Shown here one piece after another: positions 8,660 through 16,890 of a DNA stretch of 64,000 nucleotides. The notes beneath the pieces were generated by a model. That model searched no databases. It saw only the letters and a program-made list of their open reading frames with translations, and was not told the origin of the DNA. How positions within the stretch are numbered: the stretch's first letter is position 1; every line of letters begins with the position of its first letter. The position numbers and the translations under genes are program-made. The stretch comes from Denitromonas ohlonensis (GTDB lineage Bacteria > Pseudomonadota > Gammaproteobacteria > Burkholderiales > Rhodocyclaceae), in the NCBI RefSeq assembly GCF_007625205.1, contig NZ_VMNI01000015.1, positions 1 to 64,000 on the forward strand, written 5' to 3'.

Positions 8660-8965
8660 ATGCGCGAACAAGACCTCCTGATCGGCAGCCTGCTCGAAGA
8701 GACCTGGATGACGCTGGAGCAAGTGGCCGCCGCCTGTGCGGTGGAGCCCGACTGGCTGCGCCGGCACATCGACGAAGGCCTGTTTCCCCACGCCGAATGC
8801 GTCGCCGGCGTGTGGCGCTTCACCCGCGTCGGGCTGGTCCGGGCGCGCCGCATGCGCCAGCTCGAACGCGATTTCGATGCCGCCCCCGAACTGGCCGCGC
8901 TGATGGCCGACCTGCTCGAAGAGATGGACCACCTGCGCACCCGACTGCGCCAGACCGGAACCTAA
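8660..8965 (+). CDS. cbpM: Chaperone modulator CbpM
   Basis: 101 residues from ATG 8660, with AAGGAG upstream. It is MerR-like: LLEETWMTLEQVAAACAVEPDWLRRHIDEGLF resembles the helix-turn-helix-like fold of CbpM, followed by a C-terminal helix (LMADLLEEMDHLRTRLRQ). CbpM binds the J domain of CbpA and inhibits its co-chaperone and DNA-binding activity. Position immediately after cbpA agrees. The next gene, an M48 protease, starts 3 bases after the stop, so the three are probably co-transcribed. Confidence 0.85.
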   Translation: MREQDLLIGSLLEETWMTLEQVAAACAVEPDWLRRHIDEGLFPHAECVAGVWRFTRVGLVRARRMRQLERDFDAAPELAALMADLLEEMDHLRTRLRQTGT

Positions 8966-8968
8966 GCC

Positions 8969-9901
8969 ATGACGGCGCACGCCTGGGTCAACCGGCTCCA
9001 GACGTTGCTGCTGATCGCCACCCTGCTCGGCATCTCGGCGCTGGCCGGCGCCCTGCTGCTGGGCGAGGACGGTTTCTGGATCGCCGTGTTCGGCAGCGTG
9101 CTGGCGCTGCTGCTGGAGCCCGGCGCGGCTTCGTGGCTGACCTTGCGCCTGTACCGGGCCCAGCCCCTGCCGCCGGCGATGGCGCCCGAACTGTGGCGCA
9201 TCCTGGAACACCTGGCGGCGCGCGCTGCCCTGCCGGCCGTCCCCACCCCCTATTACGTGCCCAGCCCGATGGTCAACGCCTTCGCCGTCGGCGACCGCAA
9301 GCGCTCCGCCATCGCCCTGACCGACGGCCTGCTGCGTGGGCTCTCCAGCCGGGAAATCACCGGCGTGCTGGCGCACGAAATGGCGCACATCGCCCATGGC
9401 GACCTGCGCGTAATGGGGCTGGCGGACTATGTCAGCCGGCTCACCAGCGTGTTCGCCCTCGCCGGTCTGCTCGTGGCCTTCTTCGCGCTGCCAACGCTCT
9501 TGGTGATGGATGTCGGCATCAACTGGTCAGGCCTGTTGCTGCTGGCCGTCGCGCCGCATATCGCGCTGCTGGTGCAACTCGGCCTGTCGCGGGTGCGTGA
9601 GTTCGACGCCGACCGCAAGGCCGCCGAGCTGACCGGTGACCCCGACGGCCTGGCCGCGGCGCTGGCGCACATCGAGGCAGTCAGCCGCTCGTGGCGCCGC
9701 CTGCTGTTGCCCGGCTGGGGCAACCCGGAGCCATCCTGGCTGCGCACCCACCCGGCCACCGACGAGCGCATCCGGCGGCTGCGCAGCCAACCGGCCCCAA
9801 CCCCGGCCTGCGACGCCTCCACGCCGATGTGGCACGGCACCGACACGCCCGCGCGCGTCCGTCAGCCCCCCCGCTGGCGTATCGGCGGCTTCTGGTGGTG
9901 A
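8969..9901 (+). CDS. M48-family membrane metalloprotease (HtpX-like)
   Basis: 310 residues. Two N-terminal membrane spans (about 10-32 and 36-52) are followed by the zinc motif HEMAH at 136-140 (VLAHEMAHIAHGD). Two more hydrophobic segments (about 155-200) come next, then the third zinc ligand Glu in VREFDADRKAAEL. This is the HtpX arrangement of a cytoplasm-facing inner-membrane protease that removes misfolded membrane proteins. Co-location with cbpA-cbpM makes a small protein-quality-control operon. The 9902-10070 gap has no clear feature. Confidence 0.87.
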   Translation: MTAHAWVNRLQTLLLIATLLGISALAGALLLGEDGFWIAVFGSVLALLLEPGAASWLTLRLYRAQPLPPAMAPELWRILEHLAARAALPAVPTPYYVPSPMVNAFAVGDRKRSAIALTDGLLRGLSSREITGVLAHEMAHIAHGDLRVMGLADYVSRLTSVFALAGLLVAFFALPTLLVMDVGINWSGLLLLAVAPHIALLVQLGLSRVREFDADRKAAELTGDPDGLAAALAHIEAVSRSWRRLLLPGWGNPEPSWLRTHPATDERIRRLRSQPAPTPACDASTPMWHGTDTPARVRQPPRWRIGGFWW

Positions 9902-10070
9902 CAGGCAGCGAGGCGCTGCGGGCACGGTGCGCACACCGGCCAGGCCGAGGCCCGCCCCGCAGATCGGCCATCGCGATGCGCTTGGCGCGCCCGACCGGGA
10001 TGCCGCGACGCCGCGCGATACATGGGGTCAGACCTGTCTCACAAAGCGGCGCCGGACGCGCCGGCTGACC

Positions 10071-10529
10071 TCAACGGCCGGGCTGTGACGCCAGGGGCGA
10101 ATGCCAATGCTCCCACGGCCCGTCTTCGCCGACGCCGCCCGCTTCACAGCGCCAGCCGTGTTGCGCGTAGAAGCACCGTGCCCGCACGTTGCGGGTCACG
10201 CACTTGAGCGACAGGGGGCGACCGTAGTGCGCCTCGCACGCACGCAAGAGGGCGCTGCCGACACCGGCGCGCTGGTGCGCGGGTGACACATACAGGTGGT
10301 GGATGAAGCGCTCGGGCACCCACACCGAGGCAAAGCCGACGATGTTGTCCGCCCGCGTGGCGACATGGACGTCTTCGCCGTCGATGCTCCCCAGGAATTC
10401 CGCGCGCGTCGCGTCACCGCCACTGAAGCACCCCGCCACTGCCCGAGAGGCATTGTAGAGCGCGAGCACCACGTCAAGCTCGGACGGCCCGGCGGGCCGG
10501 ATGATGAGATCGAGATCGGGTCGGGTCAT
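10071..10529 (-). CDS. GNAT-family N-acetyltransferase
   Basis: 152 residues from ATG 10529; a GTG five codons earlier is an alternative start, and neither has a strong ribosome site. The acetyl-CoA-binding motif A is visible as HLYVSPAHQRAGVGSALLRACE (Q/R-x-x-G-x-G/A pattern). FIHHLYVS and RARCFYAQHGW complete the fold. Substrate unknown. It is the last gene of a minus-strand run starting with marR and pxpB and follows the small lipoprotein gene by 41 bases. Confidence 0.82.
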   Translation of the reverse strand: MTRPDLDLIIRPAGPSELDVVLALYNASRAVAGCFSGGDATRAEFLGSIDGEDVHVATRADNIVGFASVWVPERFIHHLYVSPAHQRAGVGSALLRACEAHYGRPLSLKCVTRNVRARCFYAQHGWRCEAGGVGEDGPWEHWHSPLASQPGR

Positions 10530-10570
10530 GATGCGGCAAATCACGCCATGGCACCGGCGGCGCAGATGCG

Positions 10571-10771
10571 CTATTGCCTTTCGGCAGCTTCCAGGCGCGC
10601 TGCCGCCTGCGCATTGGCGGCATCGAGTTGCGTCTGCACCTGCGCTTTCACGGCCTGGGCCTGTTCGACTTCCTTGGCCTTGGCGGCGGCCACCGTGGCG
10701 GCGCTGGTGGCGGTTTCGGCGCCGCAGGCGGTGAGCGCTGCCGCGGCGAGCAGGAGGATCAGCATGCGCAT
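10571..10771 (-). CDS. Small lipoprotein
   Basis: 66 residues. MRMLILLLAAAALTAC is a lipoprotein signal with lipobox LTAC (Cys16). The mature part is Ala/Gln/Glu-rich and strongly helical (AKAKEVEQAQAVKAQVQ, AQAAARLEAAE), like a short coiled coil. It starts 9 bases after the pxpA stop, and its AGGGG ribosome site overlaps that stop, which suggests translational coupling. Function unknown. Confidence 0.75.
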   Translation of the reverse strand: MRMLILLLAAAALTACGAETATSAATVAAAKAKEVEQAQAVKAQVQTQLDAANAQAAARLEAAERQ

Positions 10772-10780
10772 GACAAACCC

Positions 10781-11545
10781 CTAAATCATGTCCGGAAGGC
10801 CGACCATAACATGGCCGTCGGCCTCCAGCGCAGCACGCAGGGCGCGGGCGGTGTCGACTGCTTCCAGATTATCGCCGTGTACGCAGATGCTGTGAATCGG
10901 CGTCGGTAGCACCGTGCCATCGAGCGCGACCAGGCCGCCGGCAGCGAGCAGGCGGCGGACATGGGCGATGCACTCGGCCGGGTCGTGCAGCACGGCGCCG
11001 GGCTGGCTGCGGGGCACCAGCGTGCCACGCGGAGTGTAGGCACGGTCGGCGAAGGCTTCGAGCGCCACCGGCAGGCCGGCGCGTTCGCCGGCGGTGGCGA
11101 GCTCGGAGGTGGCAGGTGCGAGCAGGATCAGGCTGCGATCAAAGGCGCGCACGGCGCGGGCCACCGCGTCGGCCAGCGTGGCGTCTTCGCAAGCCATATT
11201 GTTGAGCGCGCCGTGCGGTTTGACATGGCTGAGGCGGCCGCCTTCGGCCTGGGCCATGCCGGCCAGCGCGGCCACCTGATAAATCACCATGGCTTCGAGT
11301 TCGTCGGGCGACAAGTGCATCTTGCGCCGGCCAAAGCCTTGCAGATCGGGAAAGGCCGGGTGGGCACCGAGCGTGGTGCCGCTGGCCAGCGCGGTGCGCA
11401 CGGTGGTGCGCATCACCAGCGGGTCGCCGGCATGAAAACCGCAGGCGATGTTGGCGGAGTCGACAATCGGCAGCAAGGCGGCGTCCGCGCCCATCGACCA
11501 GGCGCCGAAGGATTCGCCGAGGTCGGCATTCAGGTTGAGTTTCAT
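10781..11545 (-). CDS. pxpA: 5-oxoprolinase subunit A (LamB/YcsF family)
   Basis: 254 residues, family-typical. The N-terminus LNADLGESFGAWSMG and IACGFHAGDP are LamB/YcsF signatures, and HVKPHGALNNM carries conserved metal or active-site residues. PxpA works with PxpB and PxpC in ATP-dependent opening of 5-oxoproline to glutamate in the cytoplasm. Its ATG overlaps the pxpC stop by four bases (ATGA at 11542-11545), giving the operon order pxpB-pxpC-pxpA. Confidence 0.93.
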   Translation of the reverse strand: MKLNLNADLGESFGAWSMGADAALLPIVDSANIACGFHAGDPLVMRTTVRTALASGTTLGAHPAFPDLQGFGRRKMHLSPDELEAMVIYQVAALAGMAQAEGGRLSHVKPHGALNNMACEDATLADAVARAVRAFDRSLILLAPATSELATAGERAGLPVALEAFADRAYTPRGTLVPRSQPGAVLHDPAECIAHVRRLLAAGGLVALDGTVLPTPIHSICVHGDNLEAVDTARALRAALEADGHVMVGLPDMI

Positions 11546-12585
11546 GCGGCGTCTCCGTCGTCGTCGCGGCCATCGATGATGCCGCTGAGCAGGTTGCGGG
11601 AATACAGCGCGTCGAGGTCGACCAGGCCGTCACCGGCCAGCGGCACGATGGCGCCGAGACTGGCTTGCAGCGACTGCTCGGCCGCGCGGGCGAGGTCTTC
11701 GGCCTCGGCGACGCTGACCGCGACAAAGCGAACCACCTCGCCCGGCTTGCGCTCGGCCAGCCGCGCCAGATCGGCGGTGATGACGGTGGCGATTTTGGGG
11801 TAGCCGCCGGCGGTGTGGCCGTCGGCCAGCAGCACGATGGGCTGGCCGTTGCCGGGCACCTGAATGGCGCCGGGCACCGCGGCATCCGACACGATTTCAC
11901 GCGCGGCGGCGTCGCGATGCACCAGCGGCTCGCCGGCCAGCCGCACGCCCATGCGGTCGGCCTCGGCGGTGATCTCGAAGGGCGCGGTCAAGAAGGCCTC
12001 GAGACTCGCCGGCGCGAAGTGATCCGCCTGCGGCCCGAGCACGACACGAATCGGCCCCGCCTCGGGCGTGGGCGGCTGACGCAAATGGTGTTCCGGGGTG
12101 GGCGCCGGTTCGATCACGCTCAGACGGTCGCCCACTTGCAGCGCCCGGCCGTCCAGCCCGCCCAGCGCCGCACGCGCATAGGTGGCGGCGCTGCCGAGCA
12201 CCAAGGGGCGGGCCATGCCGAAGACCGCGACCACGGCCAATCTGCCCGCGCCGGTGTGCACCACGCGCAGCGTTTCGCCTTCGGCCAGCGTGAGGCTGCG
12301 CCAGGCGACGAGCGAGCGCTTGCCCGCGGCGGTGAGGTGTTCGAGCTGGGCATCGCCGGCCACGGCGAGGCGCACCGCGCCCTCGCGGGCGACAAACTGC
12401 TGACCGCCATCGAAGCATTCGATGGCCGGCGCCAGCGCGTCATTGCCGACCAGCGTGTTGGCGATGCGCAACAGCTGCGGCGCCAGCGCCCCGGCCCAGG
12501 GCACCCCAATACGCCGCCAGCCACGACGGCCGACGTCCTGAATCGACGCCAGCGCGCCGGACGACCGAATCTCGAGCGCGCTCAT
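11542..12585 (-). CDS. pxpC: 5-oxoprolinase subunit C (biotin-dependent carboxyltransferase fold)
   Basis: 347 residues from ATG 12585, which overlaps the pxpB stop by four bases (ATGA). The start is chosen for that overlap; nine codons upstream are also open. ASIQDVGRRGWRRIGVPWAG at the N-terminus and the PGNGQPIVLLADGHTAGGYP segment are hallmarks of the KipA/PxpC (AHS2) family. It forms the catalytic complex with PxpB for ATP-dependent 5-oxoproline hydrolysis. Confidence 0.92.
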   Translation of the reverse strand: MSALEIRSSGALASIQDVGRRGWRRIGVPWAGALAPQLLRIANTLVGNDALAPAIECFDGGQQFVAREGAVRLAVAGDAQLEHLTAAGKRSLVAWRSLTLAEGETLRVVHTGAGRLAVVAVFGMARPLVLGSAATYARAALGGLDGRALQVGDRLSVIEPAPTPEHHLRQPPTPEAGPIRVVLGPQADHFAPASLEAFLTAPFEITAEADRMGVRLAGEPLVHRDAAAREIVSDAAVPGAIQVPGNGQPIVLLADGHTAGGYPKIATVITADLARLAERKPGEVVRFVAVSVAEAEDLARAAEQSLQASLGAIVPLAGDGLVDLDALYSRNLLSGIIDGRDDDGDAA

Positions 12586-13331
12586 GATGCTTCCCCCGCT
12601 GGCGAGCACCACTGCTGCGGATCGAGCCGACCGGCTTTGAGCTCGGCATCGAGTCGGGCGAATTCATCGACGCTCACCGGCGTGAAACGCACCCGGTCGC
12701 CGGCCGCCAAGAGGGCCGGCGCCGCACGGGTCGCATCAAACAGCGGCACCGGACAGCGCCCGAGCACGTGCCAGCCGCCGGGGCTCTCCCAGGGGTAGAT
12801 GGCGGTCAGGCCGTTGGCGATGGCGATGCTGCCGGGCGGCACGCGCAGCCGGGGCTCGCTGCGGCGGGGCAGTTGCAAGGCCGCCGGCACATCGCCCATG
12901 AAGGGGAAGCCGGGCAGAAAGCCGAGCATGTAGACCACGTACTCGGTGGCGCTGTGCGCGTCGATCACGGCCTCGGGTGTCAGGTTGGTGGCGGCGGCCA
13001 CGTCAGCCAGATCGGGGCCGAACGCGCCACCGTAGCAGGCCGGCAGGCGCCAGTGGCGACCGTCGCCGACCGGGGCGTGGTCGGCCGCGTCGATCAACTC
13101 ACTCAGCGCCGCTTCAAGTGTGGCGCGACGGGTCAGCAGCGGATCGTAGACGACGGTCAGCGAGCGGAAGGTGGGTACGGTTTCGATCACGCCGCCAAGC
13201 TGCCCCGCGGCGCGGGCGCGCTCGATGGCCACGTCCAGCGCATTGACCCGGGCCTGCAGCGCCGGATCGATGGCGTCGCCGAACTCGACCGTCAACGCGG
13301 CGTCACCGAGATCGAGAATACGCATGCTCAC
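12582..13331 (-). CDS. pxpB: 5-oxoprolinase subunit B (KipI/AHS1 family)
   Basis: 249 residues from GTG 13331, whose GTGA overlaps the marR stop; an ATG two codons later (13325) is an alternative. LGDAALTVEFGD and the YVVYMLGFLPGFPFMGDVP segment, with RSEPRLRVPPGSIAIANGLTAIYPW split over the next part, are typical of KipI/PxpB. It pairs with PxpC. All four genes marR-pxpB-pxpC-pxpA overlap by four bases, indicating tight translational coupling. Confidence 0.92.
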   Translation of the reverse strand: MSMRILDLGDAALTVEFGDAIDPALQARVNALDVAIERARAAGQLGGVIETVPTFRSLTVVYDPLLTRRATLEAALSELIDAADHAPVGDGRHWRLPACYGGAFGPDLADVAAATNLTPEAVIDAHSATEYVVYMLGFLPGFPFMGDVPAALQLPRRSEPRLRVPPGSIAIANGLTAIYPWESPGGWHVLGRCPVPLFDATRAAPALLAAGDRVRFTPVSVDEFARLDAELKAGRLDPQQWCSPAGEAS

Positions 13332-13870
13332 AGGCTCGAGGTGGACGCCGCGCGGGCGGCCTGATCATAACGACCGGAGAGCGTACGCAGCAGGCGGGCG
13401 AGATCGCCGATGTGCGCGTTTTCTTCGGCCGAGCCGGAGAAGCCGGGCATCAGGCAGGCCTCGCGCACTTCGCGGTAGCGCAGGCAAGCATCACGACCGT
13501 CGTCGGTAGCGCTGTAGAACGCCTCCTTGCCCTTGCGATGACTGGTGACCAGCTTGAGCGCGAGCAGCTTCTTGAGCGAGTAGGACACCACATGGGTGTC
13601 TTCGACGTTGAGCACAAAGCAGATGTCGGCGAGGCGCTTGGCGCTCTCACGATGCACCACATGGTGCAGCACCAGCACATCGATGGTGGTCATGTCCTCA
13701 AAGCCGGCGGCGGCCATGCAGCGCATCATCCAGCGCGAAAAGCCATGCCACGCCACGATCATGCCGTATTCAAACTCCGACAGCTCGGGCGATTTGGCCG
13801 ACACCAGATGCTCTGAAGAGACGATGCGGCTCGGCGCGGGGCGGCCATCGGGGAGCAAAGTTTTGGGCAT
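13328..13870 (-). CDS. MarR-type winged-helix regulator of the pxp operon
   Basis: 180 residues from ATG 13870, which has GAGGTG upstream; a longer upstream frame is rejected because it crosses the dctP leader. The core TTIDVLVLHHVVHRESAKRLADICFVLNVEDTHVVSYSLKKLLALKLV is a winged helix-turn-helix of the MarR type. It is the first gene of the pxpBCA operon and divergent from the TRAP operon. A TATAAT -10 on its own strand (13904-13909) overlaps the palindrome at 13892-13916, so autoregulation plus control of dctPQM is likely but inferred. Confidence 0.82.
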   Translation of the reverse strand: MPKTLLPDGRPAPSRIVSSEHLVSAKSPELSEFEYGMIVAWHGFSRWMMRCMAAAGFEDMTTIDVLVLHHVVHRESAKRLADICFVLNVEDTHVVSYSLKKLLALKLVTSHRKGKEAFYSATDDGRDACLRYREVREACLMPGFSGSAEENAHIGDLARLLRTLSGRYDQAARAASTSSL

Positions 13871-13891
13871 GTCGTTGTCACCTCGTCGATA

Positions 13892-13916
13892 TTTTGTTGA
13901 CAAATTATAGACAAAA
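13892..13916. promoter_or_regulatory. Operator/promoter candidate between marR and dctP
   Basis: TTTTGT (13892-13897) and ACAAAA (13911-13916) form an outer inverted repeat. An inner perfect dyad TTTGT-TG-ACAAA lies at 13893-13904. On the minus strand TATAAT (complement of 13904-13909) is a good -10 for marR. The AT-rich block is striking in this GC-rich DNA and sits between two divergent operons. Confidence 0.55.
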
Positions 13917-14013
13917 CACCAAAGTTGCAAGGCCGGCAAAAAGAAAACACCCTTGTGCCGCAGCCAATAACCCCAGGCGTTCGCATGCACGAACGCCCCG
14001 CGAGGAGACACCG

Positions 14014-15003
14014 ATGCGATCCACCCAGCCTTTCCGTTCCGCCCTGTGCGCCACCGTCGCCGCCTTCGGCCTGAGCACCGCGGCCCTGGCCCAAACCACC
14101 TGGGACATGCCCACGCCCTACCCGGCGACCAACTTTCACACCGAGAACATCCAGCAATTTGCCAATGACGTGGCCAGCGCCACCGCCGGCGGGCTGAAGA
14201 TCACCGTGCATCCGGGCGGCGCGCTGTTCAAGGGGCCGGAAATCAAACGCGCGGTGCAGGCCGGGCAGGCGCAGATCGGTGAATTGCTGATCAGCTCGCT
14301 GGCCAACGAAGACGCCATGTACGCACTCGACACCGTGCCCTTCCTGGCCACCAGCTACGCCGAGTCGGCCAAGCTGTGGTCGGTCTCGCGCAGCGCGGTC
14401 GAAGCGCGGCTGGCCAAGCACGGGCTGAAGCTGCTGTTCACCGTGCCGTGGCCGCCGCAGGGCATCTACAGCAAGAGCGCGGTGGCCGCGATGGGTGACT
14501 TCAAGAACATGAAGATCCGCTCCTACAGCCCGACCGTGGCGCGCATGATCGAGCTGATGGGCGGCCAGCCGGTCACCGTGCAGGCGGCCGATCTGACTCA
14601 GGCGCTGGCCACTGGTGTGGTGTCGGCCAATATCACCTCCTCGTCGACGGGCTACGACTCGAAGAGCTGGGAGCAGCTGTCGCACTACTACGATGTGCAG
14701 GCCTGGCTGCCGAAGAACATGGTGTTCGTGTCGCAGAAAGTCTTTGACGGCCTGGACGCCGCCACCCGCGAGGCTTTGCTCAAGGCCGCCTCTGCCGCCG
14801 AAACCCGCGGCTGGCAGGTCTCCGAAGAGAAGACCGCGTGGTATGTCGATCAGCTCAAGAAAAACGGCATGCAGGTGCTGCCGCCCAGCGACGCCCTGCG
14901 CGCGGATCTCAAGAAGGTCGGTGACACGATGACGGCCGAATGGCTTGAGCGTGCCGGCACCGACGGCAAGTCGGTGCTCGACGCCTACCGCGCCGCGCAG
15001 TAA
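14014..15003 (+). CDS. dctP: TRAP transporter substrate-binding protein (DctP family)
   Basis: 329 residues from ATG 14014, preceded by GAGGAG. A Sec signal peptide (SALCATVAAFGLSTAALAQ) is followed by a DctP fold. PTPYPATNFHTENIQQFANDV is near the N-terminus, then KGPEIKRAVQAGQAQIGELL and the ligand-contacting IRSYSPTVARMIELMGG region. It is a periplasmic binding protein for an organic anion. The divergent pxpBCA operon makes 5-oxoproline or a related carboxylate a reasonable guess, but ligand identity cannot be read. Confidence 0.9.
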   Translation: MRSTQPFRSALCATVAAFGLSTAALAQTTWDMPTPYPATNFHTENIQQFANDVASATAGGLKITVHPGGALFKGPEIKRAVQAGQAQIGELLISSLANEDAMYALDTVPFLATSYAESAKLWSVSRSAVEARLAKHGLKLLFTVPWPPQGIYSKSAVAAMGDFKNMKIRSYSPTVARMIELMGGQPVTVQAADLTQALATGVVSANITSSSTGYDSKSWEQLSHYYDVQAWLPKNMVFVSQKVFDGLDAATREALLKAASAAETRGWQVSEEKTAWYVDQLKKNGMQVLPPSDALRADLKKVGDTMTAEWLERAGTDGKSVLDAYRAAQ

Positions 15004-15010
15004 GACCACG

Positions 15011-15031
15011 ACGGGGGCCATGTGCCCCCGT
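15011..15031 (+). promoter_or_regulatory. Intercistronic stem-loop between dctP and dctQ
   Basis: ACGGGGGC (15011-15018) and GCCCCCGT (15024-15031) form a perfect 8-bp stem with loop CATGT. There is no U tract. Such hairpins after binding-protein genes usually protect the upstream mRNA and lower expression of the downstream membrane genes. Confidence 0.55.
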
Positions 15032-15056
15032 GCTGTATATCTTCGGGGAATTCTGC

Positions 15057-15575
15057 ATGCGTACAACGCTCGACACCCTGTACCGACTGGCTGGCGCGCT
15101 GGCCGCGGTCGGCATGATTGCCACGCTGGTGATGGTCACCACCGGCATCGTCACCCGCCCGCTGGGCATCTACCTGCGCGGCACCGATGACTACGCCGGC
15201 TATGCCATGGCGGCCTGCGGTTTTCTGGCGCTGGCCTACACCTTCAAGCATGGCGAGCACATTCGCGTCACGCTGCTGATTGACCGCATCGGCGGCAGCG
15301 TGCAGCGCGTGCTGCAGTGGGTCGCGTTGCTCATCGGCACCGGCGTGTCGGGCGCGCTGGCCTGGTACAGCCTGCGTCTGGCCTGGCAGTCCCACGCCTT
15401 TGGAGACATTTCGCAGGGCGTGGACGCCACGCCGCTGTGGATTCCGCAACTGGCGCTCGCCATTGGCGCGACGATTTTTCTCATTGCCATGCTCGACGAT
15501 CTGGTGATGACCACGCTGGGCCGGCCTTGCGCCCGCCTCGCCAACGCCGGCCAAGAACCGGCGCGGATGGAGTAA
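15057..15575 (+). CDS. dctQ: TRAP transporter small permease (DctQ family)
   Basis: 172 residues from ATG 15057, with GGGGAA upstream. It has four hydrophobic spans, at about 10-33, 46-66, 82-105 and 130-152. The GEHIRVTLLIDRI segment is characteristic of DctQ. It forms the membrane complex with DctM and follows dctP by 53 bases, including the stem-loop at 15011-15031. Confidence 0.88.
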   Translation: MRTTLDTLYRLAGALAAVGMIATLVMVTTGIVTRPLGIYLRGTDDYAGYAMAACGFLALAYTFKHGEHIRVTLLIDRIGGSVQRVLQWVALLIGTGVSGALAWYSLRLAWQSHAFGDISQGVDATPLWIPQLALAIGATIFLIAMLDDLVMTTLGRPCARLANAGQEPARME

Positions 15576-15579
15576 TCCC

Positions 15580-16878
15580 ATGGACTTGATGGTTGCCGGC
15601 CTGCTCTTGCTGGTCATGCTCGTTTTACTGGCCAGCGGGGTGTGGATCGGTTTGTCGCTGATCGCCGTGGGCGCCCTTGGCATGCTGATGTTCACTACGC
15701 GCGCGCCGGGCGACGGCATGGCCGTGGCGATCTGGGGCATCGGCTCGAGCTGGACGCTCACCGCCCTGCCGCTGTTCCTGTGGATGGGCGAGGTGCTGTT
15801 CCGCACCAAGCTGTCGGAGAACATGTTTCGCGGCCTCGCCCCCTGGGTCGAGCGCCTGCCCGGGCGGCTGCTGCACGCCAACATCCTCGGCTGCACGCTG
15901 TTCGCCGCGGTGTCGGGCTCCTCGGCCGCGACCTGCGCCACCATCGGCAAGATCAACCTGCCCGAGCTGGAGCGGCGAGGCTACCCGACCTCGCTGGCGC
16001 TGGGCACGCTGGCCGGCGCCGGTACGCTGGGGCTGCTGATTCCGCCGTCGATCATCATGATCGTATATGGCGTCTCGGCCGATGTCTCCATCGCCAAGCT
16101 GTTCATCGGCGGCGTGCTGCCTGGCCTGCTGCTGGCCGGCCTGTTCATGGGCTGGGTGATCGTCTGGTCGCTGCTCAACCCCGACAAGATCCCGGCCGGT
16201 GAAGGCCGCACAAGCTTCATCGACAAGCTGCGCGCCTCGTGGGGGCTGATGCCGGTGGTGCTGCTGATCGGCGCGGTGCTCGGATCGATCTACACCGGCG
16301 TGGCCACCGCCACCGAGGCGGCCGCGCTGGGCGTGATCGGCGCCTTCATCATCGCCGCCGCGCAAGGCTCGCTCACCCGCGAGAGCTTTTTCGCCAGCCT
16401 GATGGGCGCCACCCGCCTGTACTGCATGATCGGGCTGATCCTCGGCGGCTCGGCCTTTCTGACGCTGGCCATGGGCTACATCGGCCTGCCGCGCCATCTG
16501 GCGGAGTGGATTTCGGGGCTGGGGCTGTCGACGGGCTGGCTGCTGGTGGCGCTGACCGTTTTCTTCATCCTGCTCGGCTGCTTCCTCGACGGTATTTCGG
16601 TGGTGGTGCTGACCATGGCCGTGCTGCTGCCGACCATCCAGACAGCCGGCATCGATCCGCTGTGGTTCGGCGTGTTCGTGGTGGTGGTGGTCGAGATGGC
16701 GCAGATCACGCCACCCGTGGGCTTCAACCTGTTCGTGCTGCAAGCCATGACTGGCCGGCAGATTACCGAGGTCGCGCGCTACGCCCTGCCTTACTTCCTG
16801 CTGATGTGCGCGGCCGTGATCTGCCTCTACACCTTCCCCGGCCTGGTGACCTGGCTGCCGGGCAAGATGATCGGCTGA
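15580..16878 (+). CDS. dctM: TRAP transporter large permease (DctM family)
   Basis: 432 residues with about twelve hydrophobic spans. Family motifs include FAAVSGSSAATCATIGKI near residue 110 and GTLGLLIPPSIIMIVYGV near 150. The C-terminal half has EMAQITPPVGFNLFVLQ. It is the sodium-coupled translocation subunit of the secondary transporter. It begins 4 bases after dctQ stops. The stop is only 12 bases from the end of the convergent hybrid kinase gene, with no clear terminator between them. Confidence 0.92.
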   Translation: MDLMVAGLLLLVMLVLLASGVWIGLSLIAVGALGMLMFTTRAPGDGMAVAIWGIGSSWTLTALPLFLWMGEVLFRTKLSENMFRGLAPWVERLPGRLLHANILGCTLFAAVSGSSAATCATIGKINLPELERRGYPTSLALGTLAGAGTLGLLIPPSIIMIVYGVSADVSIAKLFIGGVLPGLLLAGLFMGWVIVWSLLNPDKIPAGEGRTSFIDKLRASWGLMPVVLLIGAVLGSIYTGVATATEAAALGVIGAFIIAAAQGSLTRESFFASLMGATRLYCMIGLILGGSAFLTLAMGYIGLPRHLAEWISGLGLSTGWLLVALTVFFILLGCFLDGISVVVLTMAVLLPTIQTAGIDPLWFGVFVVVVVEMAQITPPVGFNLFVLQAMTGRQITEVARYALPYFLLMCAAVICLYTFPGLVTWLPGKMIG

Positions 16879-16890
16879 TCAGGGCAGCCC

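Noticed and set aside
10022-10207. 61-codon plus-strand frame between the M48 and GNAT genes
   Set aside because: No ribosome site, no family pattern, and mostly antisense to the GNAT gene.
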